Part shown: positions 1-7,936 of the stretch, in pieces
How positions within the stretch are numbered: the stretch's first letter is position 1
How the letters are laid out: each line of letters starts with the position of its first letter
Assembly (NCBI GenBank): GCA_947631175.1
Contig: CANRKI010000003.1
Coordinates: 1-57,417, forward strand
Direction: 5' to 3'
Source: an uncultured Flavobacterium sp.
GTDB taxonomy: Bacteria > Bacteroidota > Bacteroidia > Flavobacteriales > Flavobacteriaceae
Length of the DNA: 57,417 nt
Made by a program: the position numbers and the translations under genes
Notes under the pieces: generated by a model
Told to the model about the DNA's origin: nothing
Database searches by the model: none
Seen by the model: only the letters and a program-made list of their open reading frames with translations

Positions 1-105
1 AAAAAAGTAACAAACGAAGAGTATGAAGCTAATGGGGAAGATGGGGAATACATAGAAAATCATATTTTAAAAATGACTATTATAAACAGTAATAATAACT
101 CATAA
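1..105 (+). CDS. C-terminal end of an unknown protein (partial)
   Basis: Reading frame 1 is open from the first base and ends at TAA 103-105, giving the last 34 residues of a protein that starts outside the window. The tail is acidic and asparagine-rich and shows no motif. The next gene starts 8 bases later, so the two are probably co-transcribed. The frame could be chance, but close spacing to a clear lipoprotein gene favours a real gene end. No function can be given. Confidence 0.5.
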   Translation, partial: KKVTNEEYEANGEDGEYIENHILKMTIINSNNNS

Positions 106-113
106 AACTCATT

Positions 114-689
114 ATGAATATTAAACTAAATTATTTCATTATTGCAATTTTTGCTACCGTATCCATTTCATGTTCAAAAGAGCGTAAAATAAAAAGTAAT
201 ATTGAAACTTACGTTCAAAAAAAATTTAATGATCCAGGAAGCTATGAGCTGGTCGATTTAAAATTAATAGATACAGTTACTGAATCAAAATTCGCTTCAA
301 CAAAAGTAAACTTAATAAATGAATATATTTCATCTATTCAAGATTATTTAAAACAGCGAAAAGAAGCAAATGAGAAAGAAACTATGCAAGCATTTCTAAG
401 TGGTAATACATTTAGAGTTTACTCTGTAACTGATAAAATTGAAAAAGAAAAAGTTACTTTAGCTAAATATGTATCTGACTCAATTCCTATAGCACAAAAA
501 GAACTTGAAAAATTTAATAGCTTTTTAAATTCTGATAAAATATTATACTACAGATACAGTCATGAGTATAGAGCAAAAAACAATTTAGGTGCTTTAATAA
601 AAATAAATGATACAATACGAGTTGATGAAGACGGACAACTTATAGATAATTTTAATCTATTTTCTATGACAAAAATGAATTTAAAATAA
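114..689 (+). CDS. Small lipoprotein of unknown function
   Basis: This 191-residue protein starts with a hydrophobic leader (residues 5-17) that ends in SISC, with Cys20 as the likely lipidated residue. The -3 position is Ser, which is loose by the E. coli lipobox rule but common in Bacteroidota. The residues just after the cysteine (SKER) are charged, resembling the surface-export signal described in some Bacteroidota, so an outer-membrane, possibly outward-facing, location is inferred. The mature part is lysine- and glutamate-rich and probably helical up to about residue 140, with no recognised domain. It follows the partial upstream gene by 8 bases and is closed by the hairpin at 755-789. 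I do not recognise the family. Confidence 0.75.
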   Translation: MNIKLNYFIIAIFATVSISCSKERKIKSNIETYVQKKFNDPGSYELVDLKLIDTVTESKFASTKVNLINEYISSIQDYLKQRKEANEKETMQAFLSGNTFRVYSVTDKIEKEKVTLAKYVSDSIPIAQKELEKFNSFLNSDKILYYRYSHEYRAKNNLGALIKINDTIRVDEDGQLIDNFNLFSMTKMNLK

Positions 690-754
690 ATCAAAAACTT
701 CTTTTAAAATTCATCTTCCTTAACTTTTACAAAAAAACAATTCGTGTGGCATAT

Positions 755-789
755 AAAAAGGAATCTAATTTAATATTAGATTCCTTTTT
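755..789 (+). terminator. Intrinsic terminator after the small lipoprotein gene
   Basis: A perfect 15-bp stem (755-769 with 775-789) with loop TTAAT begins with AAAAA and ends in TTTTT. It lies 66 bases after the lipoprotein stop codon and before the next promoter, so it separates two transcription units. Its symmetry would let it work on both strands. Confidence 0.85.
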
Positions 790-892
790 ATAATTTGTAG
801 AACTATATCACTTTCACATCGTTTAATTAAACGGTAAAATACATTCTAAAAAATGTACAAAAATGTACAAAAAAACGAATATTTATATTTCT

Positions 893-900
893 TACCTTTG
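893..900 (+). promoter_or_regulatory. -7 promoter element TACCTTTG
   Basis: TACCTTTG fits the Bacteroidota -7 consensus TAnnTTTG. No good TTTG/TTG -33 element is seen at the usual distance. The element lies 10 bases before ATG 910, so an upstream in-frame ATG at 853 would sit before the promoter; this supports 910 as the true start. Just upstream, 851-870 holds a short direct repeat of AAATGTAC. Confidence 0.5.
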
Positions 901-909
901 TTAGAAAAA

Positions 910-1725
910 ATGAAAAAAATTCTGGTACTATTCACGGTTTTACTTTCCATAGTTTCAAATAGCCAAAATACAAAAATTGAAAATTACGATTTAGGCAGAT
1001 TGTTTGAGAAACTTAAATACATGGATTATACTGATTATAAAACAGAATACAACCAATACTATAACTATGTAAATATTGATGCTGCTGTAAGCTTTTTAAA
1101 TGAATTTGATAAAAATAATAACACACTTATTCACCAATTACGTAATACTGGTATAGGTAAAGAGTACTATACTTATTTAGAAAAAATAGTTGAAAACTAC
1201 AGAAAAAACAATGGGTATTATGATAATGGCTCTAAAAAAAGATACACCTACATAAAAAACCATGTAACGGCTTATGAAATGGTTTCTAAATACTATGTAG
1301 AGCTATATAATAACGATATAGACCGTAAAAAGCTACAACAGGAATCTGCTAAAAAATACAGTCAAGATTCATTACAAATAATAAGTGCTAAAATTTTAGA
1401 AAATAGGGAAAAGCTGGTTCAACTGGACTTAAAAAAAACAAAACTTGCCTTAGCACACGAAGCCGAAGCAAGTAAAAATAAAGGAACTAACCTAAACGGG
1501 TTAACAGCAAAATACACTCCTTTGTATAACGAAATACAAAAAGAAAAAAATTTAATTGCCAATTATAATTATGCTTCAATAATTCCGCCTCGTAATAGAG
1601 CAGATGAAACAGAACTAATTAAAAAAAGAGATGAACTACGAAAAAGTTTTGAAAACGAATGGGTAAAGCTTTTTACCCAAGTAGATACTAAAATATATAC
1701 TCCTGAAGTTCTAAAAAATAATTAA
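910..1725 (+). CDS. Secreted protein of unknown function
   Basis: The start is placed at ATG 910 and not at the in-frame ATG 853, because a typical signal peptide begins there (MKKILVLFTVLLS, with cleavage probable near SNSQ) and because a TAnnTTTG promoter element lies between the two. The mature protein, about 250 residues, is rich in Tyr, Asn and Lys in its first half (many NY and YY pairs). It then has a charged, probably coiled-coil region around residues 150-240 and a proline-containing segment (IIPPRNRADE). I do not recognise a domain. The gene stands alone between two terminators, directly ahead of the dynamin-like operon but with its own promoter, so a functional link with that operon is not indicated. 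Confidence 0.7.
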   Translation: MKKILVLFTVLLSIVSNSQNTKIENYDLGRLFEKLKYMDYTDYKTEYNQYYNYVNIDAAVSFLNEFDKNNNTLIHQLRNTGIGKEYYTYLEKIVENYRKNNGYYDNGSKKRYTYIKNHVTAYEMVSKYYVELYNNDIDRKKLQQESAKKYSQDSLQIISAKILENREKLVQLDLKKTKLALAHEAEASKNKGTNLNGLTAKYTPLYNEIQKEKNLIANYNYASIIPPRNRADETELIKKRDELRKSFENEWVKLFTQVDTKIYTPEVLKNN

Positions 1726-1739
1726 AAATCACTATAAAT

Positions 1740-1758
1740 AAAGACATCTTTTGTCTTT
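1740..1758 (+). terminator. Short hairpin terminator before the dynamin-like operon
   Basis: AAAGACA and TGTCTTT form a 7-bp stem around a 5-base loop, followed by a T-rich stretch. It sits 15 bases after the stop of the preceding gene and just upstream of the promoter element at 1768. The stem is short, so efficiency is uncertain. Confidence 0.5.
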
Positions 1759-1767
1759 TACTGTTTT

Positions 1768-1775
1768 TATATTTG
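1768..1775 (+). promoter_or_regulatory. -7 promoter element TATATTTG of the dynamin-like operon
   Basis: TATATTTG matches TAnnTTTG exactly and lies 25 bases before ATG 1800. A TTTG at 1750-1753 could act as -33 element, but the 14-base gap is shorter than usual and it lies inside the terminator hairpin. It is the only promoter-like element visible for the four-gene operon. Confidence 0.5.
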
Positions 1776-1799
1776 TTAAATAACTAAATAAAATAGAGA

Positions 1800-3638
1800 A
1801 TGAAAGAGCTACAATTGATAGAGGATATAGCCATAGAATTGAACCTAGAAGATATACAAACAGAGATATCATTAATAAGATCAAGATTTCATAATAATAA
1901 TCAAATTATTGTTCCTATAGTTGGAGAATTTAGTTCTGGAAAAACAACACTAATTAATGCTATTTCTGAAGGAAAAAAACTTGAAACATCTTCCAAACCA
2001 ACAACATCAGTAATATATGAAATATATTTTAATAACGAAGTTGAAAAAGCTGAGTTAATAGACTTAAATAATAATGTTACAGAAATATATGACATTAGCT
2101 CTATCGAAAATGATAAATTAGATAATACTAAGTTTATCAGGATTTTTGATACAAATAAAAAAATTAAAGAAAATATTATATTAGTTGACACTCCAGGATT
2201 ATCTTCAAATGATACAAATCATATTGATGCCTTAACTAATTATCTCCCTAATGCAGATGCTTTAATACTTTGCATTGATGCAAATCAACAAATAACTAAT
2301 ACTTTATTAGAATTTATCAAATTTAATAATCTAGCACATTTACCATTATATCTTATTATCACTAAATCTGATACAAAAACAAACGAAGAGATAAAAGAAA
2401 TTAAAAAGTATATTTCAAAAAATATCAATATTAATATTGACCAAATAATTACTATATCATCTGTCCAAAACAATCTGGATGAATTTTATACTTTAATTGA
2501 CTCTATACAGGATAATAAAAATAAAATCATTGAAAATGTACTTAACTACAAAGTAGAGAAAACAGCCGAATATCTAAAAAGTTACTTAGTTAATTTAATT
2601 GACTCAGCTAAACAGGATAAATCTTTAGATGAGGAATTAAAAGCTAAAAAATATCACTTAGATAAATTAAAAAGAGCCATTGAAAAGTTAATTATAGATA
2701 GTCAAGAAGAAATAGATTATGTAAAAAATAATTCAGTACGAGAATTTACTAATATAATACAAGAAAAATTAGATACTATTATCTCAACAAGAAACGACAA
2801 TGCAGATAATTTAGCATATTCTACTGTAAATAATACAGCTAAAATAATTTTTGAAAATTATCAAAATGAAATTAAAAAAGAGATATTACTTATTGCTAAT
2901 AATAGAAAAAATACAGAACTAGAAATTTCTCTTCGATCTTTACAAAGTATTGATATGAGCGGTGTACAAATGGCTCAATTATCATATAACATGAATTTAG
3001 CAAATGCAGGGCAGGAAGGCATAAAAAAATGGTCAACAGGTATTAAAATCATAGGAGGTATTGCAGCTGTAGCCTTAACAGCAGGAGCTGCATCTACTGT
3101 AATTGGTGGTGCTGCTATAGCTGGTGAAACTGCAGTTGGAATTGGTACGGCGACTAATGTTATTGATACGGTGACAGATGTTGCCAATATAGCTTCTAAT
3201 AGAAAAACAAGAAATGTTTTAAAGAATGTGCAAAATATTGGAAATCATATCAATCATTTTCAAGATAAAATGCAAACCGTTGAACAATACAACTCACAAG
3301 TTGGTCAAATAATAGCGCCTCAGCAAAATAAAGGTTTTGTAGAAAACATTGTAGGTAATATTGGGGATTCTGTATTAGGTAAGCCACAACGAAAAAAAAT
3401 GATTAATGAATATTTAGAAAACACATTGTTACCTGAATTTCGATATAATTTAGAAACCATATCAACCCTTTTAGTTAATAATATACAACAAGGGTTAATG
3501 CAAGAAGCTGAATTAACTATTAATGATTTAGTAAATAAGTTAACTGAATTAAGTAAACTGGCTCAGGAAGAAAACGAAAAATTTACAGAGAAAATTAAAC
3601 TATACAAATCATTCATTAATCAATTGAATTCATTTTAA
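1800..3638 (+). CDS. Dynamin-like GTPase 1
   Basis: 612 residues. A GTPase domain fills roughly residues 35-240: P-loop GEFSSGKTT (42-50), switch I threonines in PTTS (67-70), G3 DTPG (130-133) and G4 TKSD (188-191). The early P-loop, the SSGKT sequence and the long helical tail fit the bacterial dynamin-like/LeoA-type large GTPases, which hydrolyse GTP while assembling on or reshaping membranes. Residues about 260-400 are charged and helical. Residues about 410-460 form an unusual Gly/Ala-rich hydrophobic segment (IIGGIAAVALTAG and following) that could insert into a membrane like a dynamin paddle or hairpin. A second coiled coil follows (about 500-600). It is the first gene of an operon; the next gene starts 2 bases after its stop. 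The exact target is unknown. Family assignment is confident; function is inference. Confidence 0.85.
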   Translation: MKELQLIEDIAIELNLEDIQTEISLIRSRFHNNNQIIVPIVGEFSSGKTTLINAISEGKKLETSSKPTTSVIYEIYFNNEVEKAELIDLNNNVTEIYDISSIENDKLDNTKFIRIFDTNKKIKENIILVDTPGLSSNDTNHIDALTNYLPNADALILCIDANQQITNTLLEFIKFNNLAHLPLYLIITKSDTKTNEEIKEIKKYISKNININIDQIITISSVQNNLDEFYTLIDSIQDNKNKIIENVLNYKVEKTAEYLKSYLVNLIDSAKQDKSLDEELKAKKYHLDKLKRAIEKLIIDSQEEIDYVKNNSVREFTNIIQEKLDTIISTRNDNADNLAYSTVNNTAKIIFENYQNEIKKEILLIANNRKNTELEISLRSLQSIDMSGVQMAQLSYNMNLANAGQEGIKKWSTGIKIIGGIAAVALTAGAASTVIGGAAIAGETAVGIGTATNVIDTVTDVANIASNRKTRNVLKNVQNIGNHINHFQDKMQTVEQYNSQVGQIIAPQQNKGFVENIVGNIGDSVLGKPQRKKMINEYLENTLLPEFRYNLETISTLLVNNIQQGLMQEAELTINDLVNKLTELSKLAQEENEKFTEKIKLYKSFINQLNSF

Positions 3639-3640
3639 CT

Positions 3641-4024
3641 ATGGAATTTTTACAATTTATATTTGGAATCGTAATAGGAGCAGCAGGAACCTATTATTTA
3701 ACAAAAAAACAGAAAGCTAATATTAGTAATCAATCTATTAATACAAATTCTATTTCAGATGAAATAAAGTTAAAGAATGAAATTAAAGAGTTAGAAATTG
3801 AGCTAGAAAAGTATAAGGTTCAAAATAAAAAATTGAAAACAGAAATTGATAATCTTGATGATAAAAATGATGATTCTGATACTGAGATAACAAATCTAAA
3901 ACGTAGTAACGACAGATATTTTCAAGAAAATAAAAAAATGAAGGCTGAAATTTTAGAATATGAGATGTTATACAAGGCTAGAAAACAAGAGATTGAAGAG
4001 CTAAAAAATAAATTAAATAAATAA
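3641..4024 (+). CDS. Membrane-anchored coiled-coil protein of the dynamin-like operon
   Basis: 127 residues: an N-terminal membrane helix (about residues 4-20, rich in Gly and Ala), a basic stop (TKKQK), a Ser/Asn-rich linker and then a heptad-like Glu/Lys/Leu coiled coil from about 38 to the end. It has no GTPase motif. It begins 2 bases after the stop of dynamin-like GTPase 1 and ends 4 bases before the next gene, whose own N-terminus repeats the same plan of membrane helix then coiled coil. An inferred role is a membrane tether or assembly partner for the neighbouring GTPases. No named family is recognised. Confidence 0.8.
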   Translation: MEFLQFIFGIVIGAAGTYYLTKKQKANISNQSINTNSISDEIKLKNEIKELEIELEKYKVQNKKLKTEIDNLDDKNDDSDTEITNLKRSNDRYFQENKKMKAEILEYEMLYKARKQEIEELKNKLNK

Positions 4025-4028
4025 TACA

Positions 4029-5849
4029 ATGACTCCAACTTTTACAAAATTTATAGAAGATAATACAACTATAGTGATCATATTTAGTTTTTTAATTGGT
4101 TTTATTCTTTGTTATTTATTTATAAAAAAGAATAACAAAGAAAATAGAGATACTAACAACCCAGAAGCAGAAAAGTTAAAATTACAAATAGAAAAACTTG
4201 AAAAAGAAAAATCTAAACTAAAGAATAATATTAATGAAACTAATGAACTTCTAAAAAAATTAGATACAAATGCAGAAGTTACCAATAATAATTCAACTGT
4301 TTTTTTAAGTGAAATTAAAAAGCTTAAAGAGGAGCTTGAAGATATTGAAGATGAAAAAGAAGATTTAGAAAAAAAATTAAAAAGATTAAAAAATGAAAAA
4401 AATGAAGTAGAGGAACAACTTAATCTAACTACTTCTGAAAAGACCCAATTACATGAAAAAAATCATCTTCTTATTACAGAAACGGAACAGCTAAATAGTG
4501 AATTGGTTGTTACACAAAATAAACTTGATGAAAACATTAACGATTTAAAATTCATTAATGGTATTTTAGACGCGAACAATTCAACAAATATTGATGCTGA
4601 ATCTATTGACCACAAAACTTGGAATATACTATCAAGTTATGAAAACAATATTGAATATTGGTTAGATGAAGAATCGCAACAAGATTATGCTGATAAACTT
4701 TGGCTTTGGCGAAATCAAGAAATTAAAACTTGGGTAAAAAACAAACGTATTATAGCTATCGTAGGCGAGTTTTCATCAGGTAAAACATCTATAGTGAATA
4801 GAATTCTATCACAAGACGATCCAAATGCAATTTTATTACCAACAAGTAGTAAAGAAACTACAGCAATACCTACTTATATAAGTAATGGTAATGATTTTAA
4901 TTGTCAATTATTTTCACCCGATCATCAATTAAAAAATATTAAAAAAGAGACTTTTGAAATGGTAACTAAATCGGTTCTAGATAAAGTTAACATATCCTCT
5001 CTTATCCAATATTTTGTATTATCCTATAACAATAAATACCTAGACGGGTTAAGTATTTTAGATACACCTGGATTTGGTTCTAACAGCGATGAAATTATTA
5101 AACGTACGTCTGAGGTAGTTAAAGAAGCTAATGCACTTTTTTGGGTAATTGATGCCAATACAGGCGATATTAATACTACTTCAGTAGAGGTAATGAAAGA
5201 ACATCTAAAAGGTATTCCTTTATACTTTATTATTAACAAATCAGACACTAAAAGTCCGGATGACTTAAATAAATTAGAAGAAAAAATTAAACAAACAGCT
5301 ATCAATAATAATATAGAGTTTAAAGAGATTATCTTCTTTTCACAAAAAGAAAATGTTGAGGTATTAATGCAGCATATAAACCAAATTCAAATTACACCTC
5401 AGAATAACTTATTGAAAGAAATTATCAATAAAATTGATAAAAAAATAGCTGAATTTGAAAATGATAAACGTGCAACACAGAAAAAAAATCATGATAATAA
5501 CCTTGAAATTGAAAAAACATTAGAAGGATTTAATAGTATTAAAAATGAAATTAATTATCATTCAAATCAAATTATAAATCTACTACAATATAAATCACCA
5601 TTGTTTGGCGCTAATCATTACAAAGTTTCTGAAAATGATTATATCTCTTTTAAATATTCTTTAGATACAATTGAAGATAATTCAAATAGAATAGAATCTC
5701 ATATCGATTATTATGATCAAGAAATTAAGGAGCAAATATCTCTAGAACATCAAATAAATAATATTAATAATACTATTAAATATTTAAAAGACTCTAAACT
5801 AAATTTTGAAAAAGTAGTAAAAGCTTATAACCCAAGTTTATTAAACTAA
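4029..5849 (+). CDS. Dynamin-like GTPase 2, membrane-anchored with coiled coil
   Basis: 606 residues with an unusual order. A membrane helix (about 13-33) is followed by a long charged coiled coil (about 45-175) and then the GTPase domain (about 235-470): P-loop GEFSSGKTS (246-254), switch I threonines in KETTAIPT (277-278), DTPG (345-348) and NKSD (403-406). A helical tail follows to the end. The P-loop sequence GEFSSGKT is shared with dynamin-like GTPase 1, suggesting the two are paralogues that may pair. Dynamin family GTPases usually have the G domain near the N-terminus, so the N-terminal tether is distinctive. Its stop is followed 2 bases later by the next gene. It probably sits on the cytoplasmic face of the inner membrane (inference). 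Confidence 0.85.
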   Translation: MTPTFTKFIEDNTTIVIIFSFLIGFILCYLFIKKNNKENRDTNNPEAEKLKLQIEKLEKEKSKLKNNINETNELLKKLDTNAEVTNNNSTVFLSEIKKLKEELEDIEDEKEDLEKKLKRLKNEKNEVEEQLNLTTSEKTQLHEKNHLLITETEQLNSELVVTQNKLDENINDLKFINGILDANNSTNIDAESIDHKTWNILSSYENNIEYWLDEESQQDYADKLWLWRNQEIKTWVKNKRIIAIVGEFSSGKTSIVNRILSQDDPNAILLPTSSKETTAIPTYISNGNDFNCQLFSPDHQLKNIKKETFEMVTKSVLDKVNISSLIQYFVLSYNNKYLDGLSILDTPGFGSNSDEIIKRTSEVVKEANALFWVIDANTGDINTTSVEVMKEHLKGIPLYFIINKSDTKSPDDLNKLEEKIKQTAINNNIEFKEIIFFSQKENVEVLMQHINQIQITPQNNLLKEIINKIDKKIAEFENDKRATQKKNHDNNLEIEKTLEGFNSIKNEINYHSNQIINLLQYKSPLFGANHYKVSENDYISFKYSLDTIEDNSNRIESHIDYYDQEIKEQISLEHQINNINNTIKYLKDSKLNFEKVVKAYNPSLLN

Positions 5850-5851
5850 TT

Positions 5852-7885
5852 ATGAATACACATTTTTTATCAGATATACAGCAAAAGAGAGAAAACTTTA
5901 AAAAATACGCTCAAAAAGCTGTAGAGTACAATTGGATTAGCCAACAAGAGTATGATGAATTTATTTCTAAAATAGAAAATAGCAAATTGGTAATTGGGGT
6001 TATAGGGCAAATGAAAGCCGGTAAATCAACCTTTTTAAATGCCTTAATTTTTAATGATGAGGTTTTACCAGCTGCAACTACACCAATGACAGCCTCATTA
6101 TCTATACTTACTTACGGCCCAGAAAAAAAACTAGAAGCAGAATTTTATACAACTCAAGAATGGGAAGAGCTAAAAATGTCTGCCACGGAAAATGAAAAAG
6201 ATTATGAGAATGATACTAATAAACAATCGAAAATAAAAGCAGCTAAAGAAATTGTATCTAAAGCCATTAAAATTGAAAGTCAAATTTCAACCTTATTAGG
6301 AACAAAAAAACAAGATGCATTCGAAAATTTAATCGAATATGTAGGAGCTGAAGGTAAATATATAGCCATTACCAAATCGGTTAAAATAGAATATCCATTA
6401 GATTATTTAAAAGGAGTCGAAATTGTAGATACTCCTGGTTTTAATGACCCTGTAGTATCTCGTGAAGATCGAACAAAACAGTTTTTAAGCAGAGCTGATG
6501 TGGTGATTATGTTACTTTATGCAGGTAGAGCGTTTGACGCAACTGATAACGATATTATTTTTAACAAGGTACGTTCTGTAGGAGTTGGCAAATTATTGAT
6601 TGGTGTTAATAAATATGACATCAATTATTCACAAGGTGAAACAGAATCACAAATGATTAACTATGTAAAAGAACAATTACTTAATGCGAGTAAGCAACAT
6701 AGTTCTAACTCTATAGCCGAATTAATTAAGGAAAGAGATCCTCTACTTATTTCGGCAAATATGGCTTTAATGGCTAAAATGGATTTAGGTAAAATTAAAA
6801 ATAATGAAAATTTAAAATTTTACTATCACAAAGCTTTAGATGATTTTGAAATTAGCTCACAAAAACAAATGCACGAAAAAAGTTTGATGCCACAATTTGA
6901 ACAGGCCATTAAAACTTATATTCTAGATGATAAAGATAAAATTCTAATTAACAAACCACTAAATCTTATTAAACAAAAAGGTGAAAATAAACAGGTTGAA
7001 CTTATAACTAAAAATGAAGAAATTAATAATGAACTTATAATTACTAATAAACCTGATCATGAATTAGAAGACCTATTAAGTAATACTCAAAAAGCTGAAA
7101 AAAGATTTAATAAAAAAATAGAAAATTTTGAAATTGAATTAAATGATAAATTAAAAAAACTTTCTAAAAATATTATTTTAGAAATTGGAGACATATTATT
7201 AAAATATAAATCAAATGCTATAAGTCACGTTGATAGTAAATTTGCTGTTTGGGACACTGAAAAATTATTTGGTGAAATTTTCCAAATATTAGAAAAATTA
7301 GATAGGGAATTAAAGTATTATTTTCTAAATAAAAACAACGATATTAAATCTTCTATAAATAAAATTAATACTGATTTTATTCATGAAGTTGAAGAGATAC
7401 TTGAAAAGTACTTAGAAGATTTTGAAATTAATGATTTTATAAAAGGCTTTAAAAAACATCTTTCTGATGATATTTTAGATTTAAGTTTAAATAACTTAAT
7501 TCCTAATTCTTCAAATAACGAAGAGTACACATTTATGGATGGAGTTGCAGCCTTTATTCATGGTGCTACTTTTGGGCTAATGAATTTAGCAACTGCAAAA
7601 TCAGATGCTAAAAATAAAATTGAATTTTTCTTTTCTAATTTAGAGCTAGAAAAGGTGGAATCTATACTTCAAAATTATAGAAAAGATATTATTGCAATAA
7701 TTAAGCAAGATTTATTTATAGAATTTCTAACACCTATTTCAAACAAAACTCAAGAATTGATAGAAGATAAAACAAACAGAGAAGTAAAAATTAAAGAACT
7801 TATTCAGAAGGCTGAAGCTAATAAACAAGACCTTTTAAATATTAAGAATGAGATTGAAACTATGAATATTTTTGAAAATATATAA
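5852..7885 (+). CDS. Dynamin-like GTPase 3
   Basis: 677 residues. The GTPase domain has P-loop GQMKAGKST (52-60), the switch I region VLPAATTPMTAS (71-82), DTPG (193-196) and NKYD (253-256). The VLPxxxxPxTA pattern after the P-loop is typical of the LeoA / bacterial dynamin-like family and differs from the two upstream GTPases, so the operon encodes two types. An insertion rich in Lys and Glu lies between switch I and G3 (about 100-170). The rest is helical, with coiled coil near 370-440 and 640-677, and a less polar segment around 565-590 (AAFIHGATFGLMNLA) that may contact a membrane. It is the last gene of the operon, with a strong terminator directly after it. Confidence 0.85.
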   Translation: MNTHFLSDIQQKRENFKKYAQKAVEYNWISQQEYDEFISKIENSKLVIGVIGQMKAGKSTFLNALIFNDEVLPAATTPMTASLSILTYGPEKKLEAEFYTTQEWEELKMSATENEKDYENDTNKQSKIKAAKEIVSKAIKIESQISTLLGTKKQDAFENLIEYVGAEGKYIAITKSVKIEYPLDYLKGVEIVDTPGFNDPVVSREDRTKQFLSRADVVIMLLYAGRAFDATDNDIIFNKVRSVGVGKLLIGVNKYDINYSQGETESQMINYVKEQLLNASKQHSSNSIAELIKERDPLLISANMALMAKMDLGKIKNNENLKFYYHKALDDFEISSQKQMHEKSLMPQFEQAIKTYILDDKDKILINKPLNLIKQKGENKQVELITKNEEINNELIITNKPDHELEDLLSNTQKAEKRFNKKIENFEIELNDKLKKLSKNIILEIGDILLKYKSNAISHVDSKFAVWDTEKLFGEIFQILEKLDRELKYYFLNKNNDIKSSINKINTDFIHEVEEILEKYLEDFEINDFIKGFKKHLSDDILDLSLNNLIPNSSNNEEYTFMDGVAAFIHGATFGLMNLATAKSDAKNKIEFFFSNLELEKVESILQNYRKDIIAIIKQDLFIEFLTPISNKTQELIEDKTNREVKIKELIQKAEANKQDLLNIKNEIETMNIFENI

Positions 7886-7886
7886 G

Positions 7887-7914
7887 AAAAAACCAGCCTT
7901 AGGGCTGGTTTTTT
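7887..7914. terminator. Bidirectional terminator between convergent genes
   Basis: A perfect 12-bp stem, AAAAAACCAGCC (7887-7898) with GGCTGGTTTTTT (7903-7914), loop TTAG. It lies just after the stop of dynamin-like GTPase 3 and just beyond the 3' end of the convergent helicase gene, with A and T runs on both sides, so it can serve both. Confidence 0.9.
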
Positions 7915-7930
7915 AGTTCCACGTGAAACA
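7915..7930 (-). promoter_or_regulatory. parS-like ParB-binding site 1
   Basis: AGTTCCACGTGAAACA differs only in its first base from the 16-mer TGTTCCACGTGAAACA found at 14238. It matches the widely conserved parS palindrome (core TTCCACGTGAAAC). It sits between the terminator at 7887-7914 and the helicase stop codon. Confidence 0.75.
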
Positions 7931-7936
7931 TATCAC

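Noticed and set aside
853..909. Upstream in-frame start for the secreted protein at 910
   Set aside because: It would lie ahead of the TAnnTTTG element and would put 19 residues in front of a clean signal peptide.
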